DNA of 20,402 bases, from the IMG/VR virus record IMGVR_UViG_3300027375_000070, positions 1 through 20,402 of that record; one strand, written 5' to 3'. How positions within the stretch are numbered: position 1 is the first letter of the stretch; the number at the start of each line of letters is the position of its first letter. The notes under the pieces were generated by a model. It had not been told where the DNA came from and made no database searches. It saw nothing but the letters and a program-made list of their open reading frames with translations. A program made the position numbers and the translations under genes. Shown in pieces: positions 1 through 5,449 of this stretch. The stretch is from a virus.

Positions 1-681
1 CTTAGATGATTGCATCTTAATATTATCGAAGAACTCTTGCTTTACACTACTATTATGGAATAGACCATGTACAGCAGATGTTTGCGTCAGCGATGAATGA
101 GCCATTACACCACGGTTATCCATACAGCCATGAGTAGCTTCAATATAGACAGCAACATTCTCTGTATCTGTTTCTTTCATGATCACCTTAGCGATCTGGT
201 TGACTAGTTCCTCTTGTAGCTGGCCACGACGTGCACACCACTGAGCAAGACGAACATACTTTGATAGACCAATTACTCGGCCAGTAGGAATGATGCCGAT
301 ATAGCAAACACCCTTGACAGGTTGGTGGTGATGACTACACATAGAGCGTAACTCAGCGCGAACAACCAACATACCTTCAAACCGACCTTCACCCTCATTA
401 GGGAATGAAGTCACGTTTGGCTTCTTATCATATCGACCAGACATTAACTCATAAACATACATCTTAGCTAAACGCTTAGCTGTATCCATCGAGTTAGGAT
501 CATTCTCTGTATCGATGACAAGAGACTCTAATACACCTTGAAACTTACCCTTCACCTCATCGACTAACTGTGAAAGCTCTTCTTCTTTAATGAAATCGGA
601 TATATTATCAGATGCCTTGAATTCCGCTTTCGCTTCCTTCAGTCGTAACTTGATTTTGTCCGATATCGCTGTGTAATTCAT
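1..681 (-). CDS. folE: GTP cyclohydrolase I (FolE), 3' end cut by window edge
   Basis: It converts GTP to 7,8-dihydroneopterin triphosphate, the entry step of folate and of 7-deazaguanine (preQ0/queuosine) synthesis. The frame is open from the ATG at 681 to base 1 (227 codons) with no stop, so the C-terminus runs off the left edge; compared with known FolE only a short tail should be missing. The zinc ligands are visible as C115 and H118 (in CSHHH) and C186 (in THGCMDNRG), which matches the E. coli spacing of C110, H113 and C181. The start is supported by GAGGTG four bases upstream, although the first codons overlap the end of the preceding gene by about 74 bases. With queD and queE about 8 kb upstream, the likely role is 7-deazaguanine supply. 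I am sure of the family; pathway use is inferred. Confidence 0.95.
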   Translation of the reverse strand, partial: MNYTAISDKIKLRLKEAKAEFKASDNISDFIKEEELSQLVDEVKGKFQGVLESLVIDTENDPNSMDTAKRLAKMYVYELMSGRYDKKPNVTSFPNEGEGRFEGMLVVRAELRSMCSHHHQPVKGVCYIGIIPTGRVIGLSKYVRLAQWCARRGQLQEELVNQIAKVIMKETDTENVAVYIEATHGCMDNRGVMAHSSLTQTSAVHGLFHNSSVKQEFFDNIKMQSSK

Positions 682-1003
682 CAATCACCTCATCAATTAA
701 TACTATCTCACTAGCCATGTAGCTAATAGGATAGGTTGTTGCAATTTTAAAATAACTATCTTTTAGATCTTGTGGGATACTACGATCACGATGGAAATAA
801 TAATCTAATAGCTTTTGATTGATCATAGTAGGTACAGAGACATACAATGGATCAAGATTGAATCGAAGACTATCAGGCCATCTTCCTGTGAGTTTGAACT
901 CAAGAAAGGCAGTTCTGTGCTTCTTATTACTCGGGTTAAAATCAACATAGTCATACTGCTTGTTGATGAACCCACCTGTAGTAAGCGGGTTAGTTTGCAG
1001 CAT
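608..1003 (-). CDS. Conserved phage-type hypothetical protein, 131 aa
   Basis: I cannot assign a function. The protein is soluble-looking with no signal peptide. It carries an FLEFKLTGRWP segment near residues 34-44 followed by aromatic and basic residues, a style I associate with short uncharacterised proteins of marine T4-like phages. The start at 1003 has GGAG nine bases upstream. The ORF begins inside the last codons of the small membrane gene before it (14-base overlap), and its 3' end overlaps folE by about 74 bases, so translation of the three genes is probably coupled. The long overlap with folE is unusual and leaves some doubt about where this protein ends functionally. Confidence 0.7.
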   Translation of the reverse strand: MLQTNPLTTGGFINKQYDYVDFNPSNKKHRTAFLEFKLTGRWPDSLRFNLDPLYVSVPTMINQKLLDYYFHRDRSIPQDLKDSYFKIATTYPISYMASEIVLIDEVIDELHSDIGQNQVTTEGSESGIQGI

Positions 1004-1112
1004 TGATCACAGCTCCGTGAACTAAGTCAACAGTCTTGCCAAATACAACTTTCGTGGTATCCGGATAGATTACAGCAAGTGTAACTATTACTCCAAGAAT
1101 GAAACCCTTCAT
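990..1112 (-). CDS. Small single-span membrane protein, 40 aa
   Basis: The upstream-extended ORF could start at 1178, but the ATG at 1112 (MKGFILGVIVTLAV) is preferred. It has GAGG eight bases upstream, and the larger frame would run back across a promoter (-10 at 1147-1152). Residues 3-16 are a hydrophobic stretch fitting one transmembrane helix or an uncleaved signal, and the rest (TTKVVFGKTVDLVHGAV) is mildly amphipathic. It is the first gene of the unit small protein/131-aa protein/folE, with a sigma70 promoter directly upstream. Function unknown. Confidence 0.65.
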   Translation of the reverse strand: MKGFILGVIVTLAVIYPDTTKVVFGKTVDLVHGAVINAAN

Positions 1113-1146
1113 AATATAAACCTCACAAATAATTAACGGTATAATG

Positions 1147-1175
1147 ATTCTACATTGTTCAACATATAAAGTCAA
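1147..1175 (-). promoter_or_regulatory. Sigma70-type promoter for the folE unit
   Basis: Read on the minus strand, TTGACT (1170-1175) and TAGAAT (1147-1152) are separated by exactly 17 bases. The -35 box begins nine bases after the encoded CCA of tRNA-Gly, and the next gene starts at 1112. It is one of a family of similar promoters in this window. Confidence 0.7.
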
Positions 1176-1183
1176 CATCTAAC

Positions 1184-1259
1184 TGGAGCGGGCGACCAGG
1201 TTCGAACTGGCGACATTTAGCTTGGAAGGCTAACGCTCTACCAACTGAGCTACACCCGC
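1184..1259 (-). tRNA. tRNA-Gly(TCC)
   Basis: A complete cloverleaf of 76 bases with encoded CCA. The acceptor GCGGGTG pairs with CGCCCGC (one G-U), the anticodon loop is CTTCCAA with anticodon TCC, the T-loop is TTCGAAC and the discriminator is T. It reads GGA/GGG, codons favoured by a low-GC phage. Its 5' half is also the end of an overlapping reading frame (1230-1418). Confidence 0.95.
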
Positions 1260-1418
1260 GTCATCATCAAAATCATAGTATTCACGTGCCATTATAACTT
1301 GGTCATCAAACTTTTCTTGCTCTGTCTTTTTCTTAGTGCCAAAAATACTATTCCAATTTTCTTCGTACTTTTTTAGATCAGTGGGTCTTTGCTTAGACCC
1401 TTTACCACCATCTGACAT
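1230..1418 (-). CDS. Small conserved phage protein running into tRNA-Gly, 62 aa
   Basis: A charged, hydrophilic protein starting MSDGGKGSKQRP, a beginning I recognise from unnamed small proteins in many phages; no function is known to me. TTGGAG lies five bases upstream of the ATG at 1418, a strong ribosome binding site. The coding frame continues 30 bases into tRNA-Gly, so the last residues (about AGVAQLVER) are dictated by the tRNA sequence. Either the C-terminus was extended after loss of an original stop codon next to the tRNA, or the tRNA was inserted there. The gene follows tRNA-Arg by 13 bases. Confidence 0.7.
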   Translation of the reverse strand: MSDGGKGSKQRPTDLKKYEENWNSIFGTKKKTEQEKFDDQVIMAREYYDFDDDAGVAQLVER

Positions 1419-1431
1419 AATAACTCCAATT

Positions 1432-1506
1432 TGGTCCGGCGTGACAGAATCGAACTGCCGTTTAGAAGGTAGAAGCTTCCTGTATTTTCCACTATACGAA
1501 CGCCAG
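1432..1506 (-). tRNA. tRNA-Arg(TCT)
   Basis: 75 bases with encoded CCA. The acceptor CTGGCGT pairs with ACGCCGG (one G-U at position 2-71), the anticodon stem is GGAAG/CTTCT, the loop CTTCTAC gives anticodon TCT, and the T-loop is TTCGATT. It decodes AGA/AGG, rare in many hosts but common in AT-rich phage genes. Confidence 0.93.
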
Positions 1507-1511
1507 GTATT

Positions 1512-1691
1512 TTAAACTTCTTTACCGTGCTTGTCCACTCTCACTACTTTCTGTGGTTTAGCATTAACTAAATCCATACCAACATATATAATCCCATCAT
1601 CAAGAGAGATTTTAAACTCATCTATCTCTCTAAAGTGATTGTATACTTCAATAAGAGTTTTAATCTGTTTACGGTTCAATGTGATTTTCAT
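1512..1691 (-). CDS. Hypothetical protein, 59 aa
   Basis: A short gene between the desaturase and tRNA-Arg. It begins MKITLNRKQIKTL and ends in VDKHGKEV, with mixed charged and hydrophobic residues and no membrane segment. The ATG is three bases after the desaturase stop codon, so translation is probably coupled; the upstream AAAAAG is only a weak ribosome binding site. It ends five bases before tRNA-Arg. I do not recognise the family; coding is supported by position, protein-like composition and tight packing. Confidence 0.65.
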   Translation of the reverse strand: MKITLNRKQIKTLIEVYNHFREIDEFKISLDDGIIYVGMDLVNAKPQKVVRVDKHGKEV

Positions 1692-1694
1692 AAT

Positions 1695-2477
1695 TTACTT
1701 TTTGATTAATCGGATAAACCACCCCATTGGATCCAATTCCCACCACTTCTCCTGTGTTGTCCATTTACCTGGATTGTTGTGATGGTTGTTATGCCACCCA
1801 TCACCCATTGTTGCAATACTTGCTATCCAGGAGTTCCTTGATGCGTCTCTTGTATTGTATGTTCTATATCCATGCAGGTGAGCCACAACAATAATAAATG
1901 ACACAGAGTGGAGAGTAAAGCATGCAGGAATACAATACACAAACACAGCTAGCAAAGGATCAATTGCTGCAAGAGAAACTACTGTAAATAATAGAATCTT
2001 ATAGTAATGTTTATGTATGAACAAATGGAAAGGATCACGAATCATATGTACAACATACTTTGGTGAAAAGTGATCTATATTCCAAAAATTAAACCAGCCT
2101 TTGAAAATCAACTTCCAACTAAATTTAAGCTCTTCTCCAGGACCACGTCCTATATAAGGGCTATGTGGGTCTAATTGTTTGTCAGAATTAGCATGGTGAA
2201 GTCGGTGAACGCCAACCCATGTGATTGATGATCCCATTGTAGCATGTAAACCAAGGATTGATAACAACCCTTCCCAGAACCTATTAGTTTTATATGATTG
2301 GTGGGATAATAATCTATGAAACCCAATACCAATACCAAACGTCCCAAAAAGTAATGAGAATATACCACTAATGTATAACCAACCCCACTCGTGAGTTGTG
2401 AACACATAGTATAGACCAAACACCAACATGGCGTGATTAAATATTTGAAACAGTTTTAGCTTGATATATAGATTCAT
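1695..2477 (-). CDS. Membrane fatty-acid (delta-9-type) desaturase
   Basis: A di-iron integral membrane desaturase of 260 aa, predicted to introduce a cis double bond into an acyl chain of acyl-CoA or membrane lipid. All three histidine boxes are intact: HRLLSH (54-59), HRLHH (91-95) and the third box in GDGWHNNHH (H229, H232, H233). Hydrophobic membrane segments lie around residues 12-50 and 160-200. The length is that of bacterial and cyanophage enzymes, shorter than animal stearoyl-CoA desaturases. The start at 2477 has GGAG five bases upstream, and a sigma70-type promoter at 2513-2541 lies between it and tRNA-Thr. This looks like a host-derived metabolic gene that could change membrane fluidity during infection; substrate and physiological role are inferred. 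Confidence 0.93.
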   Translation of the reverse strand: MNLYIKLKLFQIFNHAMLVFGLYYVFTTHEWGWLYISGIFSLLFGTFGIGIGFHRLLSHQSYKTNRFWEGLLSILGLHATMGSSITWVGVHRLHHANSDKQLDPHSPYIGRGPGEELKFSWKLIFKGWFNFWNIDHFSPKYVVHMIRDPFHLFIHKHYYKILLFTVVSLAAIDPLLAVFVYCIPACFTLHSVSFIIVVAHLHGYRTYNTRDASRNSWIASIATMGDGWHNNHHNNPGKWTTQEKWWELDPMGWFIRLIKK

Positions 2478-2512
2478 CTTATCTCCGAATTAGGTTGCAT
2501 ACTATTTGTCTC

Positions 2513-2541
2513 ATTATACACCGTATGCAAGGGTGAGTCAT
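2513..2541 (-). promoter_or_regulatory. Sigma70-type promoter for the desaturase
   Basis: ATGACT (2536-2541) and a perfect TATAAT (2513-2518) with a 17-base spacer, minus strand. The -35 box directly abuts the CCA end of tRNA-Thr, so transcription of the desaturase can be independent of the tRNA upstream. Confidence 0.7.
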
Positions 2542-2615
2542 TGGTGCCCCTTGACAGAATCGAACTGCCAATTGATGATTACAAATCAACTGTTATACCA
2601 TTTAACTAAAAGGGC
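2542..2615 (-). tRNA. tRNA-Thr(TGT)
   Basis: 74 bases with encoded CCA. The acceptor GCCCTTT pairs with AAGGGGC, the loop TTTGTAA gives anticodon TGT, and the T-arm is GGCAG/CTGTC with TTCGATT. The anticodon stem GTTGA/TCATC has one T-T mismatch (28-42). It reads ACA. The first base coincides with the last base of the stop codon of the DD-peptidase gene. Confidence 0.88.
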
Positions 2616-3343
2616 TACAGATTATCAATAATGTGTCTTGATACTTTCTGAACAGATTTAGTGTTGTGCTCACCAAGTATCACAATAACAAAACCCTCTC
2701 CATGTTTACTTACAAACATTGCAAGACACTTACCAGCTGGATTAGTAAACCCAGTCTTACTTATTTCGATTTCTTTGTAGTCTTTTAGTAGATTAATATT
2801 AGTATTATTAACAGTTGAAAATCTATATCTCTTCTTCTTCAACGGCTCTACAATTGTATAACTAGCTGTTGATGATATCTCTCTCATCTTATTATACAAA
2901 TGAGCATGACGAATCAGTAAAGTTAAATCTCTTGCTGTACTCTGATTCTTTCTACTAAGACCAGATGGATCATCGAAGAATGTATCATTCATTCCAAGCT
3001 CAAATGCTTTAAGATTCATCTGGATGATAAAGTTATCTCTACCACCGCGGTAACTTTTAGCTAGTGATTCTGCTGCTTGATTGTCACTCTTTACTAGCAT
3101 CAAATACAATAACTCTTCTCTTGTTCTCTTGGAACGACCGTATGGAATTTTCTCTATAAGAGAATCACTTCCAGTAACGACAATGAGAGCAGTCATTAAC
3201 TTAGTTACACTTGCAATTGGTCTTACCAGATCAGATGCATACTCTGTAACAACTTCCTCCTTAGTTACATTGTACACATACTGTGTTGCAGCTATACTCG
3301 ATTGACAAATCAAAAGAGCTAAGATTAAAACAAATTGTTTCAT
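2615..3343 (-). CDS. Secreted D-Ala-D-Ala carboxypeptidase/endopeptidase (peptidase S11)
   Basis: A serine DD-peptidase acting on peptidoglycan stem peptides in the periplasm. The active-site motifs are complete: S45-x-x-K48 (SVTK), S86-D87-N88 and K196-T197-G198. A short signal peptide (MKQFVLILALLIC, with SSIAA before the likely cleavage near residue 19) directs export. At 242 aa it contains only the catalytic domain and lacks the C-terminal domain and membrane anchor of PBP5/PBP6, so it resembles PBP7-type endopeptidases. A longer frame begins at 3388, but the ATG at 3343 is chosen because it gives the signal peptide, has AAAGG upstream and avoids starting inside tRNA-Asp. Possible roles are wall remodelling during infection or assisting lysis; these are inferred. 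Confidence 0.92.
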   Translation of the reverse strand: MKQFVLILALLICQSSIAATQYVYNVTKEEVVTEYASDLVRPIASVTKLMTALIVVTGSDSLIEKIPYGRSKRTREELLYLMLVKSDNQAAESLAKSYRGGRDNFIIQMNLKAFELGMNDTFFDDPSGLSRKNQSTARDLTLLIRHAHLYNKMREISSTASYTIVEPLKKKRYRFSTVNNTNINLLKDYKEIEISKTGFTNPAGKCLAMFVSKHGEGFVIVILGEHNTKSVQKVSRHIIDNL

Positions 3344-3376
3344 CTTGACCTTTGTAGTTATAATCGAGTATTTAGT

Positions 3377-3451
3377 TGGCGGTCTCAACGAGAATTGAAC
3401 TCGTCCCTACGGCGTGACAGGCCATTATACTAACCAATATACTATGAGACC
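3377..3451 (-). tRNA. tRNA-Asp(GTC)
   Basis: 75 bases with encoded CCA. The acceptor GGTCTCA pairs perfectly with TGAGACC, the discriminator is G, the anticodon arm ATGGC/GCCGT encloses CTGTCAC (anticodon GTC), and the T-loop is TTCAATT. The last codons of the preceding membrane-protein gene overlap its 5' end by ten bases. Confidence 0.95.
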
Positions 3452-3690
3452 TTTTTTCTGTTTCTAATCTTTATTCCAATAAACGTACCAAAAAAAGCAC
3501 CTATGACTGCAGGTATCAATAACCAGTGATTAGCAGTATATTCGATAACTGCTATACTACCAACTAGCCATACAATAGCACCCCAAATACCAGCTTTCAC
3601 TGCTCTATTTTCATTTACAGATTTTATATAATACGTGTAAAAGATATCTACAAATGTTACAGCTAAGAAAGTAAACACATAAGACCACAT
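3442..3690 (-). CDS. Small multi-span membrane protein, 82 aa
   Basis: There are three hydrophobic stretches at about residues 3-22, 32-50 and 55-74, the last followed by the basic tail KIRNRKKVS, so three membrane passes are likely. The start at 3690 has AAGGAG upstream. The 3' end overlaps tRNA-Asp by ten bases. I do not recognise a family with confidence; small VDIFYT/YIKSV-type membrane proteins occur in marine phages without assigned function. It could be membrane-active (holin-like in size), but nothing specific supports that. Confidence 0.72.
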   Translation of the reverse strand: MWSYVFTFLAVTFVDIFYTYYIKSVNENRAVKAGIWGAIVWLVGSIAVIEYTANHWLLIPAVIGAFFGTFIGIKIRNRKKVS

Positions 3691-3711
3691 ACTATCTCCT
3701 TGAATATAGGG

Positions 3712-3782
3712 CAGGGGATATAAGAATCGAACTTATGATAACGGAATCAAAATCCGCTGTGATACCTCTTCACCAATCCCCA
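3712..3782 (-). tRNA. tRNA-Gln(TTG), no encoded CCA
   Basis: 71 bases ending at discriminator G. Acceptor pairs 2-7 are perfect (GGGGAT/ATCCCC) while position 1-72 is T-T, fitting the weak first pair of glutamine tRNAs. The anticodon arm GCGGA/TCCGT encloses TTTTGAT (anticodon TTG), and the T-loop is TTCGATT. The genome continues with CCC rather than CCA, so the terminal A must be added after transcription. Confidence 0.88.
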
Positions 3783-3899
3783 ACCGAACCATATAGAAAC
3801 ATACTAATGAACCAGTCTGACGCAGCACTACGCTTGGCAGATCGTTTCCAATCTGTTTCTCGCTTTTCTAGGTAGTCTGTATGTTCAGAATTCCGCAGT
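3770..3899 (-). pseudogene. Possible start-less gene remnant ahead of tRNA-Gln
   Basis: The space between tRNA-Glu and tRNA-Gln (about 160 bases) holds an open frame of 42 codons rich in charged residues (YLEKRETDWKRSAKRS), ending inside tRNA-Gln. It looks protein-like but has no usable ATG/GTG/TTG start before a TGA at 3902-3904, and the only internal ATG leaves about ten residues. It may be the 3' part of a decayed small gene, or chance. No other feature is seen in this gap. Confidence 0.3.
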
Positions 3900-3942
3900 C
3901 CTCAATACAATTGCTTGCAAGGGCAATTAATATGTTTTTATA

Positions 3943-4017
3943 TGGCACACCGTAGGAGAATCGAACTCCTCTTACTGCCGTGAAAGGGCAATGTCCTAAC
4001 CGATAGACGAACGGTGC
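3943..4017 (-). tRNA. tRNA-Glu(TTC)
   Basis: 75 bases with encoded CCA. The acceptor GCACCGT pairs with ACGGTGT (G-T at 1-72), the anticodon arm TTGCC/GGCAG encloses CTTTCAC (anticodon TTC), and the T-loop is TTCGATT. A sigma70-type promoter lies just upstream (4035-4063). Confidence 0.93.
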
Positions 4018-4034
4018 ATCGATTCAACAATATA

Positions 4035-4063
4035 ATTATCTAACAATTACATAATTAAGTCAA
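4035..4063 (-). promoter_or_regulatory. Sigma70-type promoter for the tRNA island
   Basis: TTGACT (4058-4063) and GATAAT (4035-4040), 17-base spacer, minus strand. It sits between tRNA-Trp and tRNA-Glu, so tRNA-Glu would be the first product, with a leader of roughly ten bases. It shares an identical 16-base block over the -35 region with the promoter at 8616-8644. Confidence 0.72.
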
Positions 4064-4068
4064 CAGGT
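4053..4068 (-). repeat. 16-base block shared with 8634-8649
   Basis: The plus-strand sequence aattaagtcaacaggt occurs identically here and at 8634-8649. In both copies it spans the -35 box of a promoter placed directly after the preceding gene. Confidence 0.8.
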
Positions 4069-4141
4069 GGCCTCGGTGGAGAGAATCGAACTCCCGCAAG
4101 CAGATTTGGAGGCTGCCGTACTACCATTATACTACACCGAG
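4068..4141 (-). tRNA. tRNA-Trp(CCA)
   Basis: 74 bases with encoded CCA. The acceptor CTCGGTG pairs with CACCGAG, the discriminator is G, the loop CTCCAAA gives anticodon CCA, and the T-arm GGGAG/CTCTC with TTCGATT is typical of bacterial tRNA-Trp. The closing pair of the anticodon stem (31-39) is a C-T mismatch. It begins two bases after the metallophosphoesterase stop. Confidence 0.9.
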
Positions 4142-4143
4142 GA

Positions 4144-4713
4144 TTACTTCTTAAAACCAATAATACCACCTTCTTTTTCTATCTTCTTAAATACATCCTC
4201 AAGAAGGATAGGTCTAAAGTCCGTCTGCTCTACGCACACGCAGTGGTACATTGGATCAATAACCTTTTGATCCGGAAACCAGCGACTGGGAGATGGTTTC
4301 ATGATACGGTTAGAATGCAAATGACCGTGAATATTAACACCAAACCTATAGAGGTTGGATTCATGAACAGGAATGTGACTAAGTATAGTTCCATTCATTA
4401 CATGGTATCCTCGTATATCTCTAAAGTAGGGAGTGTAATCTTCTAGCTTAAAAATATCATGATTACCCTTGATAAGAACTTTGTCACCATTAAGTCTATC
4501 AAGTATTTTTAGAGCTTTCCTATTGATTACAACATCACCTAGGTGATATACTTTATCATTTGGTCTTACTGTTTCATTCCAACGCTTGACCATCTCTTCA
4601 TCCATCTCTTCTGGACTATCCCATGGTCTTAGCTTTGTTCCATCATCTCTAAGGAATTTACATACGCCAGCATGACCAAAGTGCGTATCGCTTACTAGAA
4701 ATGTTGCTGGCAT
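4144..4713 (-). CDS. Calcineurin-like metallophosphoesterase
   Basis: A 189-aa two-metal phosphoesterase with the full motif series: DTHFGH (9-14), GDVV, GNHD, HIPVH and GHLH in the C-terminal half. Such small stand-alone enzymes can hydrolyse phosphodiesters or phosphomonoesters of nucleotides or nucleic acids; the substrate cannot be read here. It is distinct from the gp47 nuclease further right, which has the same fold plus extra domains. The start at 4713 has AAAGGAG six bases upstream. It is probably co-transcribed with the 49-aa gene in front of it, downstream of a terminator-like hairpin. tRNA-Trp follows directly. Confidence 0.9.
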   Translation of the reverse strand: MPATFLVSDTHFGHAGVCKFLRDDGTKLRPWDSPEEMDEEMVKRWNETVRPNDKVYHLGDVVINRKALKILDRLNGDKVLIKGNHDIFKLEDYTPYFRDIRGYHVMNGTILSHIPVHESNLYRFGVNIHGHLHSNRIMKPSPSRWFPDQKVIDPMYHCVCVEQTDFRPILLEDVFKKIEKEGGIIGFKK

Positions 4714-4727
4714 ATGTTACTCCTTTC

Positions 4728-4877
4728 TTAATCTTTATACTTTCTAAACTTCCTAACTAACTTCAACAGGTAACACTTTAGACCTCTGAACGAAGGATAC
4801 CAATAAAGAACAACATTGTAACTGACTTCTTTTGGTATTGATCCGTATGCTTTTTCTAGTGTTTCTTTTGTTGTCAT
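4728..4877 (-). CDS. Hypothetical protein, 49 aa
   Basis: A short basic protein (MTTKETLEKAYG at the start, VRKFRKYKD at the end) with AGGTG seven bases upstream of its ATG. It ends 15 bases before the metallophosphoesterase ATG, so the two form a pair. Its ribosome binding site directly follows the T-tract of the terminator at 4889-4920, leaving no room for a promoter in between. Function unknown. Confidence 0.6.
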   Translation of the reverse strand: MTTKETLEKAYGSIPKEVSYNVVLYWYPSFRGLKCYLLKLVRKFRKYKD

Positions 4878-4888
4878 TTTTATCACCT

Positions 4889-4920
4889 AAAAAAAAAGAC
4901 CCGAGGTACGAGCTCGGGTC
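4889..4920 (-). terminator. Rho-independent terminator after the oxygenase operon
   Basis: On the minus strand an 8-bp stem (GACCCGAG/CTCGGGTC) with a 7-base loop is followed by nine T residues. It lies 20 bases after the stop codon of the oxygenase at 4940. The opposite strand has no T-run, so it is directional. Confidence 0.92.
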
Positions 4921-4939
4921 CTCTTGAGCTTGTTTATTT

Positions 4940-5449
4940 TTATAATCTTTTTAAATTACCTGCAATGCTTATTCTAGTTTCATTACCCATATTCTTTGAT
5001 ACTCTATGCTTTAACCATCCTGGAAAAACAAGTAGCTCACCTTCTCTAGGTTTCATTGCTGAATTTAAATTCTGAATTTCAAATACTATATCACCAGATC
5101 CTTTTGGAACCTTCACGTAATATGCAAAAGACATATCATGATCACAATGATCATGTGTGTTAGAACTCTCTAATGGTCTATGTATATGGGACCAGTGGCC
5201 AACCATACGATAACCATTATTTAGAAAATGTTGAGTCAAGATCAGCAAAAAGTTATGACCAACAGTCCCTGGTTCAGGACTAAATATCGTATCTTCAAAA
5301 AGAGAACCGTTAGGATCCTCATATAACCTTTCATGAGATTCCATTACTTGTGTTGCTATAGCGGCATTATCAATACCATCAAAAAACGCCTGAGTGACGA
5401 ATATATCGAATACTGTAACTTCAATGTTATGGCTTACTGTCGGAGTCAT
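4940..5449 (-). CDS. Putative 2-oxoglutarate/Fe(II)-dependent oxygenase, PF13759-like
   Basis: A 169-aa cupin-fold protein resembling the short phage 2OG-Fe(II) oxygenases. The metal-binding HxD is probably within THDHCDHD (about H101/D103), with the distal histidine in WLKHR (H148) and a candidate 2-oxoglutarate-binding arginine at R159. The preceding GELLVFPGWLKH is the typical strand before the distal histidine. Its substrate could be a protein, nucleic acid or small metabolite. Its ATG overlaps the stop of the other oxygenase (ATGA), so both are made together. Family fit is good, but the exact iron ligands are uncertain because several histidines cluster. Confidence 0.82.
   Translation of the reverse strand: MTPTVSHNIEVTVFDIFVTQAFFDGIDNAAIATQVMESHERLYEDPNGSLFEDTIFSPEPGTVGHNFLLILTQHFLNNGYRMVGHWSHIHRPLESSNTHDHCDHDMSFAYYVKVPKGSGDIVFEIQNLNSAMKPREGELLVFPGWLKHRVSKNMGNETRISIAGNLKRL

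Noticed and set aside
1010-1034. TTGACT at 1027-1032 as another promoter
   Set aside because: The sequence 17 bases downstream is ATCAAT, only a weak -10, and it overlaps the start codon at 1003.
1053-1178. Longer 62-codon version of the small membrane protein starting at 1178
   Set aside because: It would begin within the promoter region and lacks a ribosome binding site; the internal ATG at 1112 has one.
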